A stretch of 64,000 nt of DNA from Mycolicibacterium sediminis (GTDB taxonomy: Bacteria; Actinomycetota; Actinomycetes; Mycobacteriales; Mycobacteriaceae): assembly GCF_010731735.1 (NCBI RefSeq), contig NZ_AP022588.1:5890001-5954000 (forward strand), in the 5' to 3' direction. Both the position numbers and the translations under genes were made by a program. The notes beneath the pieces are model-generated. The model was not told where the DNA came from, did no database searches, and worked only from the letters and a program-made list of their open reading frames with translations. Of this stretch, positions 34,127-42,962 are shown one piece after another; the first letter of the stretch is position 1; the number at the start of each line of letters is the position of its first letter.

Positions 34127-35752
34127 ATGGCCGTTATGGAGTGTGGTCGGAAATCAGGGATCGACACGAGCGCCGGCGTGAGCCGGCGGACGTTCGTGCT
34201 AGCGGCGTTGGGAACGACTGCCGTCAGTGTCGTCGGTTGCAAAGCAGCAAGTTCCAAATCGGGCACGGTGGGAGCCCCCGCCACAGATGGCCGCGGACTG
34301 CGCGCCCTACCAATCCCTGCGCTTGCTGAGTCCACCCTCAGCAACGGGGAACGGCGATTCGCCCTGACCGCACGAGCCGGCACCACCGAAATCAAGTCGG
34401 GCGTGGGTACCGACACCTGGGGGTACTCCCAGAGCATCTTGGGTCCGACGCTACGCGCGCGCCGAGGCGAGTCGGTGCGTGTCGAGGTGGAGAACAGGCT
34501 TCCCGAGGCGACCACAGTGCATTGGCACGGAATGCACCTCCCGGCCGTCCACGATGGCGGGCCGCACCAACCGATCGAACCGAATGCGACGTGGTCGCCG
34601 TCGTGGATCATCAATCAACAGGCCGCGACATTGTGGTATCACCCCCACCCGCACGGAAAGACCGGTCTGCACGCCTACCGAGGGTTGGCCGGGTTCTTCA
34701 TCATCGACGACGACAATCCCACCGCGGTCGAATTGCCTCGTGATTACGGCATAGATGACATCCCGATAGTGCTTCAGGATCGCCGCTTCCTCGGCGACGG
34801 GCAGCTCGACGAATCCGACCTGCCCGACCTCGGCTTGCTCGGAGACACGGTCACGGTAAACGGCTGGAACGGAGTGTATTTGGACGCAAAGCGCAGCCGT
34901 ATCCGACTGCGCATCCTCAATGGGTCCACCATGCGGGTGTTCAACGTGGCCTTCGCCGATGACCGTCAGTATCAGATCGTGGCTTCCGACGGGGGGTATC
35001 TGGAGAAGCCGAAGCCGGCCACCAGCGTCATCGTCAGCCCGGGTGAGCGGGTGGAGATCGTCGTCGAGATTGCGGCAGGCGAAACCGTCAAGCTCCAAGC
35101 CAAGCCGATCCGGGGCAACCTCGACGTCGACGATCGCGACGCGCCCGACTTCGGGTTGGCCGACCAGTTCGACCTGATCGAATTGCGAGGTTCCCACATA
35201 GAGATCGCGCACGCAGGGATGTTGCCTGCGGTGCTCAATCCCAGCCTTGCCGAGCCACCGGTGCAGGGCACCATCACGCGCGAGTTCGACTTGCAGTGGT
35301 TCATGATCAATGGAACGCGAATGGACATGTCCAAGGCCGACCAGATCGTGGCGGTGGACCAGTGGGAAGTTTGGACGATCAGCAATAAGGACAACTGGAT
35401 CCACAACTTTCACGTCCACGACGCCCAATTCCGCGTCATAGACGTCACCGGAACAAGGTCGCCGATGCTCACCGACGGATGGAAGGACACCGTGTTGCTG
35501 TCGCCGGGGGCGGTAGTGCGCATAGCGGTTCGGTTCACCGACTACACCGACACTCGGTGGCCCTACATGTATCACTGCCACCTGATGTTCCACGAGGACC
35601 AGGGCATGATGGGGCAATTCCTGGTCGTCGAGCCCGGCGGCGTTCCCGACACGCTCATCGGCACCGAAGAAGGCTTCCAGCACGGACAGAGCACTATGCC
35701 CGCCACGTCGGATCATTCCGGCATGGAACGCATACCGTACGGCGGCAATTGA
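34127..35752 (+). CDS. Multicopper oxidase (MmcO-like)
   Basis: 541 aa. A Tat signal (SRRTFVLAALGTTAVSVVGC) with lipobox Cys implies export and lipid anchoring. Three cupredoxin domains supply the copper ligands: HWHG, HPHPHG, HNFHVHD and YHCHLMFHED. It should oxidise Cu(I) outside the cell, as M. tuberculosis MmcO (Rv0846c). In that species mmcO sits beside lpqS; here it is 30 kb away. The start is unsure: GTG 34085 or ATG 34136 are options. Confidence 0.92.
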   Translation: MAVMECGRKSGIDTSAGVSRRTFVLAALGTTAVSVVGCKAASSKSGTVGAPATDGRGLRALPIPALAESTLSNGERRFALTARAGTTEIKSGVGTDTWGYSQSILGPTLRARRGESVRVEVENRLPEATTVHWHGMHLPAVHDGGPHQPIEPNATWSPSWIINQQAATLWYHPHPHGKTGLHAYRGLAGFFIIDDDNPTAVELPRDYGIDDIPIVLQDRRFLGDGQLDESDLPDLGLLGDTVTVNGWNGVYLDAKRSRIRLRILNGSTMRVFNVAFADDRQYQIVASDGGYLEKPKPATSVIVSPGERVEIVVEIAAGETVKLQAKPIRGNLDVDDRDAPDFGLADQFDLIELRGSHIEIAHAGMLPAVLNPSLAEPPVQGTITREFDLQWFMINGTRMDMSKADQIVAVDQWEVWTISNKDNWIHNFHVHDAQFRVIDVTGTRSPMLTDGWKDTVLLSPGAVVRIAVRFTDYTDTRWPYMYHCHLMFHEDQGMMGQFLVVEPGGVPDTLIGTEEGFQHGQSTMPATSDHSGMERIPYGGN

Positions 35753-35836
35753 CCCACAGATCCCATGCGCCGCAGCACGGTCAGGGACCCGACAGTTCGT
35801 GTCTTCCCCGCCTGCGCAGCGCAGTCAACCAGGCCT

Positions 35837-36505
35837 TCACACGACCGAGTCCCACGCACCGGGCTGCGGGCCTACCAGCGGATACAGCGCCAACGCCAAT
35901 TGCACCCGGTTGTTCTTGCCGGTGCGGTCCATGAGGCCGGCCAGCGTCGCCTTCACCGTCGACACGCTGGTATGGGTGAGCGTTGCGATCTCCTGGTTAC
36001 TCAGACCGCGCACGACCGCTCCGGCGACCTCGGCCTCTCGGGCGCCGAGGGCTATCGGCGTTGCCGTCAGCCGTTCTCGCGACGCGGCCGCCACCAACCG
36101 TTTGACGTGGGCATCAGGGATGAAGATGTGTCCGGCCAGCACACCCCGCACCATGTCGATGATCTGCTGTGGATCCTCATCCTTCGCCAAAAAGCCGCGG
36201 GCCCCAGCGATAATGGCGTTGTCGACGTACTCGGCGTCGTCGAATGTGGTCAGCACAACCACGAGCCGTTCGGGGTCGCCGCGGAGAATCTCACGAGTTG
36301 CCGAGATCCCGTCGAGCCCCGGCATACGGACATCCATGACGATGACGTCGGGGCGCAATTCGCGAGCCATGCGCAGCGCCGCAGACCCGTCGGCGGACTC
36401 ACCCACCACGACGAGATCAGGCTCCCTGTCGAGCAAGGCCCGAAGTCCCAACCGGACCAGTCGCTGATCGTCAGCAATCACGACCGTACGCGGCCTGCAT
36501 TCCAT
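35837..36505 (-). CDS. NarL/LuxR-family response regulator
   Basis: 222 aa. Receiver domain with acidic pocket DD12-13 and phospho-acceptor D58 (VIVMDVRMPG), then a C-terminal LuxR HTH (LGAREAEVAGAVVRGLSNQEIATLTHTSVSTVK). AGAAGGAG lies before the ATG. Start overlaps the kinase stop by one base (TAATG). The regulon is unknown. Confidence 0.92.
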   Translation of the reverse strand: MECRPRTVVIADDQRLVRLGLRALLDREPDLVVVGESADGSAALRMARELRPDVIVMDVRMPGLDGISATREILRGDPERLVVVLTTFDDAEYVDNAIIAGARGFLAKDEDPQQIIDMVRGVLAGHIFIPDAHVKRLVAAASRERLTATPIALGAREAEVAGAVVRGLSNQEIATLTHTSVSTVKATLAGLMDRTGKNNRVQLALALYPLVGPQPGAWDSVV

Positions 36506-37680
36506 TACGTCGCTCCTTCTGCACTCGGAGGCAGCTGGGCCCGCACCACCCAGTGACGCCCGACCGGGCCGGCAGTCAGGGTGCCACCGCTGGCCTGGAC
36601 ACGTTCCCTCATCCCAGCCAACCCCATCCCACTGGCCCCGGGTACCGCAGCTGGCAGCGTGCGGTCCAACACACTGGTGACCGTCACGGTGGATTGACTC
36701 GAGTCCATACGCAGGGATAGGGATAACGTCGACTCGCGCCGCGCGTAACGCATCGCGTTGACCACCGCCTCGCCGACGACATCGAGCGCGACCAACCGGG
36801 TCCGCCCATCCCATTCGCTCGGAGCGTTGGCAACGCCATCGTCCTCGATCCGAAGACCTGCCGCTCGCGCGCCGCGCAGCATCGTGACCAGTCGAGTTTC
36901 GAACTCGACGGACGACGGCTCGGTACGCGCCGTGGCATGGCGAAGCAGCAGATGTAGGTCCTTCAGTTGCGTCATCGCCGCGGCGGCCTCATCGTGGACA
37001 CTCTCGATGATACTTCGCAAGTCGTTCCCCATCTCAGCCGAATATCGGAGCGCTACTGAGGAACTCAGCGCAATCGAAGCCATTCGATGTGAAACGAGGT
37101 CGTGTAGTTCCCGAGCGAGGGCCGCCCGCTCCTCAGAGCGAGCCAGCTCCGCCGAACGCTCCTTCACACGTTCGGCGTCAGTGGCACGGGCTTGTGCCGC
37201 TTGGGCCAGTGCGCGCTGCGCATGCAGATACAGACCCACCAACACTGGAATGGCCACCGATAAGGCGACCCCCACGAACAACGACGCCCGCATCGGACCC
37301 TCGAGCAATCGACCGAGGAGCAGCGCCGCGGCCCAGGCGACCGATCCCAAGACCTGCGGACTCCAGGTTCGAACCCACGCGTCCCGATCCGACTGTGCCC
37401 GGGCAATCAACTCGATCAGGGTGAGCGCAGGTACGAGTGGAATGAGATCGGACATGCCCCACAAGTCCGTGACCATCAGCGGAACTGCCAACGCCGACTG
37501 TGTTGACAACACCGCTAGTGGCCAGCGCCCAGCGAATCGGTACAGCCCGGCGAGCACCAACGAGGTGAGCCACACCCACGACGGGGGGCTGTACTGGCCG
37601 GGAAAGGTACTGACCGACAACACAACGCCGGTCATCGCCGCCATCCACCAACGATTCGCAGCGGAGAAGCGGGCTCTCAT
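36505..37680 (-). CDS. Histidine kinase, HisKA_3 (NarX/DesK) type
   Basis: 391 aa. Five or six membrane helices (about 15-160) without a large periplasmic sensor, coiled coil (AQRALAQAAQARATDAERVKE region), H-box in ARELHDLVSHRMASIAL, and a C-terminal ATPase with GMGLAGMRERV. The intramembrane sensing layout suits lipid or membrane stress. Pairs with the response regulator encoded directly downstream. Confidence 0.92.
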   Translation of the reverse strand: MRARFSAANRWWMAAMTGVVLSVSTFPGQYSPPSWVWLTSLVLAGLYRFAGRWPLAVLSTQSALAVPLMVTDLWGMSDLIPLVPALTLIELIARAQSDRDAWVRTWSPQVLGSVAWAAALLLGRLLEGPMRASLFVGVALSVAIPVLVGLYLHAQRALAQAAQARATDAERVKERSAELARSEERAALARELHDLVSHRMASIALSSSVALRYSAEMGNDLRSIIESVHDEAAAAMTQLKDLHLLLRHATARTEPSSVEFETRLVTMLRGARAAGLRIEDDGVANAPSEWDGRTRLVALDVVGEAVVNAMRYARRESTLSLSLRMDSSQSTVTVTSVLDRTLPAAVPGASGMGLAGMRERVQASGGTLTAGPVGRHWVVRAQLPPSAEGAT

Positions 37681-38033
37681 TGACCGATTGTCCCTTACGC
37701 GGACACACCTGCGAGAAACCGGCCGATCGCCACTCCGGGAAGATGAGGACCCTCGCAGCGGTCACTCGAGCCCCGCATGGGCACTAGTAGAACTGCGCTG
37801 TTCGGCCCCGCGAGTGTCGGTGTGAAAGCCGGGTGATGCAGTGCATGTTCTGGCCGCGGTCTGAAAAGGAAGGGCGTCCGACGGCCCTCACGGCTCAACG
37901 GTCGGTACCGCAGTAGATACCGCAGTGGTTTCACTCCGCCTCGCGACGTCCCAACGCGGCCAACGTCGAAATCCCAGGTCAAGGCAATATCGTCAACTGC
38001 CACCGTCGGCGTCAAACGCAACAAACGCCCAGT
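37681..38033. other. Intergenic region without a supported gene
   Basis: About 350 bp upstream of the histidine kinase. Short open frames only. Repeated GGTACCGCAG/ATACCGCAGT tracts near 37905-37930 are the only pattern; no gene or RNA is recognised. Confidence 0.4.
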
Positions 38034-38080
38034 TCAGAGGATTTTAAGTCCGCTGCCTCTGCCAATTGGGCTATGGGGGC
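38034..38080 (-). pseudogene. 5' half of a tRNA-Leu(UAA) gene
   Basis: Read on the minus strand from 38080: acceptor GCCCCCA, D-arm GCCCAATTGGCAGAGGC, anticodon stem GCGGA, loop CTTAAAA with anticodon TAA. After TCCTC (one mismatch to the stem) tRNA character ends; no T-loop GTTCGA and no TGGGGGC acceptor partner follow. So only about the first 43 nt of the tRNA remain. Confidence 0.7.
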
Positions 38081-38208
38081 GTTGCAATTCAAAGGGTATC
38101 CATCGAGAACCCGCTCTCGTGCTCAGGCCACGGAATACCGCAGTCTGGCAGACGGCCTTGACGGTCGAACTCGCGCCCAGCGGCGGCGAGACCACGTCGG
38201 GCGGAAGC

Positions 38209-38991
38209 TCAAGTGCTCTCGTCGATGGCGTCGAATGTCATCTGGGCGTTGGTGAAGGGCTCCGGCGTGACGCCCAAGTCGCGTCCGAACGGACGGTCCA
38301 GCCAGAAGACGATGAACAACAACAGGCCAAGGAGGACACCCACTGAACTGGTCAGCACGATCTGCACTCGTCGGTCGACGGGTCGCGACATGGCCAGCAT
38401 CGAGATGAGGAGGAGACCACCGAACAGCAGTCCGCCCCAGAGCAGACCGGGTATCCGTGGTTTCGCGTCGAGGAATCGTGCATTTCGATCGGACGCCAAC
38501 TCCGCCACCTGCTTGAGGAATTCGCCGTCGAGGGAGCTGGTCGACTGAACGGCTCCCTGGTGGCCCAAGATGCGATACATGTCCGTGATCGCCGAGCGCG
38601 CTGAGTCATTGGCGTCGCCCTCGTACTGGCTGTCCCATTCCTCGGAAACCGACACGGTGTAGTTACGCACTGCTTCTCGCAGCAGCCGCTGCTCGGGCTG
38701 AGGCATTCCGACCGTCTGTCGATACATCGTCGTCAAGGTGGACGCCTCGTGACTGACCGTCGCCTCAGCGGAGGAGAACTGTTCCCACGCGACGACGACG
38801 GTGAAACCGAGAAGTGCGCCATAGACCAGGGCGACCGTCGTGAGAAACGGCGACAGCGAAGACGTGAACTCGCCATCTTGGCGACCGAAGACGCGATTGG
38901 ACAGCCACACCGCGGCAAGTGCGACCGCGACCGACACGGCGATGACCGAAAGGAGGAAGGTCCACAGTCCGAACACATTCGTCCCGGCCAC
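38209..38991 (-). CDS. DUF4239-like membrane protein
   Basis: 260 aa. Two N-terminal helices (FLLSVIAVSVAVALAAVW and LTTVALVYGALLGFTVVVAW), a soluble helical middle (residues 75-175) and two C-terminal helices. The EASTLTTMYRQ and LRNYTVSVSEEW-type motifs fit DUF4239 (bestrophin-like) proteins. Role unknown. It is 3 bp from the gene upstream, so they share a transcript. Confidence 0.75.
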   Translation of the reverse strand: MAGTNVFGLWTFLLSVIAVSVAVALAAVWLSNRVFGRQDGEFTSSLSPFLTTVALVYGALLGFTVVVAWEQFSSAEATVSHEASTLTTMYRQTVGMPQPEQRLLREAVRNYTVSVSEEWDSQYEGDANDSARSAITDMYRILGHQGAVQSTSSLDGEFLKQVAELASDRNARFLDAKPRIPGLLWGGLLFGGLLLISMLAMSRPVDRRVQIVLTSSVGVLLGLLLFIVFWLDRPFGRDLGVTPEPFTNAQMTFDAIDEST

Positions 38992-38994
38992 CGC

Positions 38995-39672
38995 TCACCT
39001 CGTCGATCGATCGGCGGGTTCGCGGAACCCCGCGCGCGTCAACAGGAGACCGCTCACCACGATGACCCAGACGGGAAACGCCGCCGTCACCCACATGCTG
39101 AGTTCGCCGGCGATCATTTGAGCTGCGGCGGTCGCGTAGGTGAGCACGACCAGCCACTTCGGCATCAGCCCCGTCTTCATCCAGATGGTGGCGAGGGAGA
39201 TCATGAACACAGCCGCCATTCGGGTACCAAAGGTCTTGCAGGTGCCCAGAACGACGGTCATGGCGAACACCATCGTCTCGTCATCGGTGTCGGTGCCGGT
39301 GGCCGCGAGACCCGCGGCGACACTCGTCGCGAAGAACATCGTGGCGAGGAACAGCAGACCGCTGCCCAGGAAGACCGTCGCGAAGAAGCGGTCCTCGAAG
39401 AAACCGAGCCCGTCGCGGACCACTGCGATGAACCACAGGAAGGCGATGCCGGCGAAGGGCATCAACATCGCCGCGACGCGGATGCCGCCACGTCGGCTCT
39501 CCACCCAATCGACCGAACCGTCGGCGCTCTCCGGCATGGCAGCCCGGACCGAGAGCACCACGATGATGAAGAGCACGGCGAACACCACGCCCGCCAGCGC
39601 CGCGGCGCGCGGCGTCGTCAATGATCCAACGACTTTCGACGGAGACGAGCCGTCGGCTTCCAGCCTGGCCAC
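38995..39672 (-). CDS. Hypothetical multi-pass membrane protein
   Basis: 225 aa from GTG; a TTG start (39702) would lie inside the inverted repeat and is less likely. Five hydrophobic stretches, with an acidic first loop (ESADGSVDWVESRRGG). No family recognised with certainty. Partner of the DUF4239-like gene. Confidence 0.65.
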   Translation of the reverse strand: MARLEADGSSPSKVVGSLTTPRAAALAGVVFAVLFIIVVLSVRAAMPESADGSVDWVESRRGGIRVAAMLMPFAGIAFLWFIAVVRDGLGFFEDRFFATVFLGSGLLFLATMFFATSVAAGLAATGTDTDDETMVFAMTVVLGTCKTFGTRMAAVFMISLATIWMKTGLMPKWLVVLTYATAAAQMIAGELSMWVTAAFPVWVIVVSGLLLTRAGFREPADRSTR

Positions 39673-39682
39673 GACTCGAGCG

Positions 39683-39702
39683 TTGCACTTGATTCGGTGC
39701 AA
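39683..39702. promoter_or_regulatory. Inverted repeat upstream of the membrane protein pair
   Basis: TTGCAC-N8-GTGCAA, perfect, ten bases before the chosen start. A weaker pair TGCAAC-N14-GTTGCA is at 39831-39856. Operator-like; regulator unknown. Confidence 0.5.
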
Positions 39703-40029
39703 TAGACGATATTGGCAGATTCTTCCATCGCGGCGGTGACCCTCGTGGCCAAGGGGTTCTCGGCCTTACATCCGACGCATCTGGCGATGGAGGAATCTCG
39801 CGCCGTCGTGCTGAGGCGTTTACCTTCGTGTGCAACGCAACGATCGACGGGTTGCAAACCAGCCGACTCAGATACCGGACATCTCACAAACCGTTGCGTG
39901 ACAATCGAAGTCGTGCGTCCGACGACGGCACGTCGGTCGTCGTGGCGATCTTCGGTTCGATCACACCCGCGAACCGACCATCGGGCGTAGTGTCCGGCCG
40001 ATAGCTCAGCTGCACGAGGAGGAGTCGCC
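39703..40029. other. Intergenic region without a supported gene
   Basis: Divergent promoter region of about 330 bp between the membrane protein pair and the 186-aa protein. It contains the TGCAAC/GTTGCA repeat; open frames here lack coding character. GCACGAGGAGGAG is the ribosome site of the downstream gene. Confidence 0.5.
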
Positions 40030-40590
40030 ATGACTACGACAGATCAGGACTGGAGCAGGCCGGCGGCGATGGCAATCCCGAAGGACGGCTACTTCGAACT
40101 CGAGCGGGGACGGTACGGACCAGTATTCCCGCGCACTCCTGCCTGTTACGGCTTCACCATCATCGCCAAGGTCATACCGGGACGCGAAGAGGCCATCCGC
40201 GAACACGGGAGAACCATCCAATCAGCGGTCGAAGCCAATCCGAATGTTCTGGATCCGCTGAAGCTGCACTTCCTGCGGTGGCAGCTGTTCCCCATCGGCG
40301 ACGACCTCTACTTCCAATACCAGGGCATCTTCGACACCGACTTCGACAAGTACACCGAGGACGCAGTGATGCTGTTCAGCCAGTCGGGTATCGCAACTAC
40401 CTTCGAGAACCTCGAAGGCTTCCCCGAAGACTGGCGGGACCGTCCCGAGGGATTCGTCGAGTTCGTCCGCAAGCATCACGTTCCGAGCTTTCTGGAGTAC
40501 GGCGAGTATCCGTACGTGACCGCCCAGGAGATCAAGAAGGCGCTCACGCTGAAGGCGGCCTTCTCGACCATGCTCGACCAGATGCAATGA
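40030..40590 (+). CDS. DyP-associated protein, first copy
   Basis: 186 aa, no signal peptide or membrane segment. About 65% identical by eye to the 186-aa protein at 43543; strictly kept parts are AMAIP, GYFELERGRYGP, FQYQGIFDTDFDKYTEDAV, NLEGFPEDW, VPSFLEYGEYPY and the end MLDQMQ. Predicted alternating strands and helices could be a ferredoxin-like dimeric barrel as in DyP halves, but this is a guess. The DyP gene that should follow is reduced to a 15-codon scar. Strong AGGAGGAG site. Confidence 0.75.
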   Translation: MTTTDQDWSRPAAMAIPKDGYFELERGRYGPVFPRTPACYGFTIIAKVIPGREEAIREHGRTIQSAVEANPNVLDPLKLHFLRWQLFPIGDDLYFQYQGIFDTDFDKYTEDAVMLFSQSGIATTFENLEGFPEDWRDRPEGFVEFVRKHHVPSFLEYGEYPYVTAQEIKKALTLKAAFSTMLDQMQ

Positions 40591-40597
40591 CTCCGCC

Positions 40598-40642
40598 GTG
40601 CGTGAATTCGAGGACATCCGGCACATCCGGCTGACCCGCTAA
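40598..40642 (+). pseudogene. Scar of a deleted DyP peroxidase gene
   Basis: GTG then REFEDIRHIRLTR and stop. It aligns with the first 14 residues of the intact DyP at 44103 (LELDDIQHILLTR) and has nearly the same place after its 186-aa gene. The rest of the DyP is gone. Confidence 0.7.
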
Positions 40643-40788
40643 CGGGCGGTCACGAGACGCCGACGCACCTGTGGGACAGGACGATCGTCGTGTACGCCTG
40701 CGTCCAGGGGACGGGAACCACGGGGGCTCGCCACCGGAACGACCGAACTACGCCCAACGTGGACTCGTCGACGCTCGCGACGAACCCG

Positions 40789-41259
40789 TCAATACTCCAC
40801 CACGTCACCCGCGAGCACGGCGGACATCTGGTCGAAGTACGCGGACACCACCTCCTGCTGCTCCGGCGTCAGTCCGTGTCCGACGTCGTCGAGGGCGCGC
40901 ACGACGGGCGCCCACGTGTCGAACAGCAGCTCGAGTGCGTCGGGCAGGGCGCGGACCGTCACGCGTCGCCGGTCGCGCTCGTCGCGGACGCGTTCGACGT
41001 AGCCGGTGGCCTCCAGTCGATCCAGCAGCACGGTCACCGACGCCGAGCGCAGGTCCAGACGTCGGCCCAGCTCCGTCGGACCCATCTCCCCGTGCAGGTC
41101 GAGCAGGCGCAACGCCTGCATGTCGGTGGCGTTGATCGCCATCCGCCGCGCCTGCCGTCGCTGCATCTCGTCGTGAGCGGTCAGGAACGTCCGCAACGAC
41201 AGCATCGGCTTGCTCAGTCCCGCGAGCCACTGACCCGACTCGTCTCGCTGATGTTTCAC
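40789..41259 (-). CDS. MarR-family regulator
   Basis: 156 aa. Winged HTH: ALRLLDLHGEMGPTELGRRLDLRSASVTVLLDRLEATGYVER, followed by the wing DERDRRRVTVRAL and dimer helices. Divergent from the FAD monooxygenase, with the palindrome ATTACGTTAAT between; it probably represses that gene and itself, sensing the oxygenase's substrate. Confidence 0.92.
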   Translation of the reverse strand: MKHQRDESGQWLAGLSKPMLSLRTFLTAHDEMQRRQARRMAINATDMQALRLLDLHGEMGPTELGRRLDLRSASVTVLLDRLEATGYVERVRDERDRRRVTVRALPDALELLFDTWAPVVRALDDVGHGLTPEQQEVVSAYFDQMSAVLAGDVVEY

Positions 41260-41293
41260 GCCGCCTCCACCATGGGTATCTCGATCAACGAGT

Positions 41294-41304
41294 ATTACGT
41301 TAAT
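41294..41304. promoter_or_regulatory. MarR-type palindrome
   Basis: ATTA-CGT-TAAT in the divergent region of the MarR gene and the monooxygenase; the AT-rich palindrome is the type MarR proteins bind. Confidence 0.5.
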
Positions 41305-41363
41305 CTAGTTATCGATGGCACGGGTGCAGACGCACCGCACTGCCCGAAAGGACTTCCGAACCC

Positions 41364-42566
41364 ATGACCCGTCACGCCGTCATCTCCGGCGCCGGCATCG
41401 CCGGACCCGCCCTGGCCCACCAACTCAACGGCAGGGGCTGGCGCACCACCGTGATCGAGCGCTACCCCGAGCGCCGCGACGAGGGACAGAACGTCGACAT
41501 CCGCGGCGCCGCCCGCGAAGTCGCACGCCGCATGGGCATCGACGGCGACATCCGAGCCGCCAACACCGGTGAGATCGGCATGCGATTCCTCGACGAGAAC
41601 GGCGCTCTGGCCGCCTCGTTCCCGATGAGCGCCCCCGGTGAGGCCGATGGCGCCACCGCCGAACTGGAGATCCTGCGCGGCGAACTCTCCCGCATCGTCA
41701 TCGAGCACTCGCGGCCCGACACGGAGTATCGCTTCGACACCCGGATCGCCGACCTCGCCGACCACGGCGATGGCGTGACGGTGCAGCTCGACGACGGAAG
41801 CTCCCTCGAGGCGGACCTCGTGGTCATCGCCGAGGGACTGCGGTCACGCTCGCGTAGGTTCGTCACCTCCGCCGAGGTGAACGAACTCGGCATGTTCTTC
41901 GCCTACGTGACGATCCCGCGCGACGACTCCGACGAACCGTGGTGGAACTGGCAGCATGTGCCGGGCTCGCGCTCCGTGCACTGGCGTCCGGACAACCTCG
42001 GCACCACCCGCGCGATCCTGACCTTCATCTCGGACGTGCGCGGCCTCGAGACGCTCGACGTCGCGGACCAGATCACCATCGTCAAGCGCACCTTCGCCGA
42101 CGTCGGTGGCGCTGCACCCCGGATCCTCGACGCACTCGACAACGGTGCGCCGCTCTACTTCTCGGCCGTCGGGCAGGTGAACAGTCCCGCGTGGAGCAAG
42201 GGCCGAATCGCGCTCATCGGTGACGCCGCGTTCTGCAACGCGACGTTCGGCGGGGTGGGCACCAGCATGGCTCTCATCGGGGCCTACGTCCTCGCCGGTG
42301 AACTCGCGGCGACCGACGACGTGCTCGCCGCCCTCGCCAGCTACGAGCGATTCATGCGCGAGCAGCACGTCGACAAGACCGCGCCGGTCAAGATGAGCAT
42401 GCTGCGGCGCATGAACCCGCGCACCCGCGCCGGTATCCGCGCCGTCCACACCGGTGCACGGTTGGTGACGAGCCCCGCAGGTAAGGCCATCACGAAGCTG
42501 GTGGGCAAGCGGCTCGTCCGCGTCTCCGCCGACGACCTCGTCCTACCCGACTACCCCGCCGCGTAG
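41364..42566 (+). CDS. FAD-dependent monooxygenase (PHBH fold)
   Basis: 400 aa. GxGxxG motif ISGAGIAGPALAHQL, DG-like motif region VVIAEGLRSRSRRF and FAD ribityl motif GRIALIGDAAFCNATFGGVGTSMALIGAYVLAGEL. Similar to TetX-like or aromatic hydroxylases that act on diverse ring compounds. Substrate unknown. Divergent MarR suggests induction by the compound it modifies. Confidence 0.9.
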   Translation: MTRHAVISGAGIAGPALAHQLNGRGWRTTVIERYPERRDEGQNVDIRGAAREVARRMGIDGDIRAANTGEIGMRFLDENGALAASFPMSAPGEADGATAELEILRGELSRIVIEHSRPDTEYRFDTRIADLADHGDGVTVQLDDGSSLEADLVVIAEGLRSRSRRFVTSAEVNELGMFFAYVTIPRDDSDEPWWNWQHVPGSRSVHWRPDNLGTTRAILTFISDVRGLETLDVADQITIVKRTFADVGGAAPRILDALDNGAPLYFSAVGQVNSPAWSKGRIALIGDAAFCNATFGGVGTSMALIGAYVLAGELAATDDVLAALASYERFMREQHVDKTAPVKMSMLRRMNPRTRAGIRAVHTGARLVTSPAGKAITKLVGKRLVRVSADDLVLPDYPAA

Positions 42567-42574
42567 GAGCGCTT

Positions 42575-42919
42575 TTACCCCATCGGCATGTCGGGCATGG
42601 CCACGTCGCAACGCGCCCGGAAGTCGGCGGCAGCCTGCCGAACACCCCGAAGCTCATCGCTTACTTGAGGATTCGCCGCGAAGTACGCCTCGATGTCGAC
42701 CCGCATCTCCTCTCGGGTCTTGCCCTTGAGTCCGGTGAAGAACGCGTTCACGTCGGGGTGGGTGAACAGGTAGCTCGACGTACCCGCCGACACGCCGGAC
42801 ATGACACCCGCGAGGTCGGCGGCCGTGCAGTTGGGCGGGTCGGCCGCAGCCGTCGCCGCGGTCCCGACCAGCGACGCGCCGCCGACGACGGCGGCGACGA
42901 TCAAATTGCGCAGAAACAT
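42575..42919 (-). CDS. Secreted heme-binding protein, hemophore family
   Basis: 114 aa. Signal peptide ending TAAAADP, then DPPNCTAADLAGVMSGVSAG, TSSYLFTHPDVNAFFTGL and ADFRARC; the two Cys near the ends and this helical pattern match mycobacterial hemophores of the Rv0203 kind. It binds heme in the cell envelope. A strong AGAAGGAGA site precedes ATG. Convergent with the monooxygenase. Confidence 0.85.
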   Translation of the reverse strand: MFLRNLIVAAVVGGASLVGTAATAAADPPNCTAADLAGVMSGVSAGTSSYLFTHPDVNAFFTGLKGKTREEMRVDIEAYFAANPQVSDELRGVRQAAADFRARCDVAMPDMPMG

Positions 42920-42962
42920 GTTCGGTTCTCCTTCTGGTGTACGAGTGACTTCATCGGGGGTG

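Noticed and set aside
34027..34329. Short open frame (MKRLSPEELEDF...) before the multicopper oxidase
   Set aside because: It overlaps the Tat signal region of the oxidase and turns into low-quality sequence after about 35 codons; may be chance.
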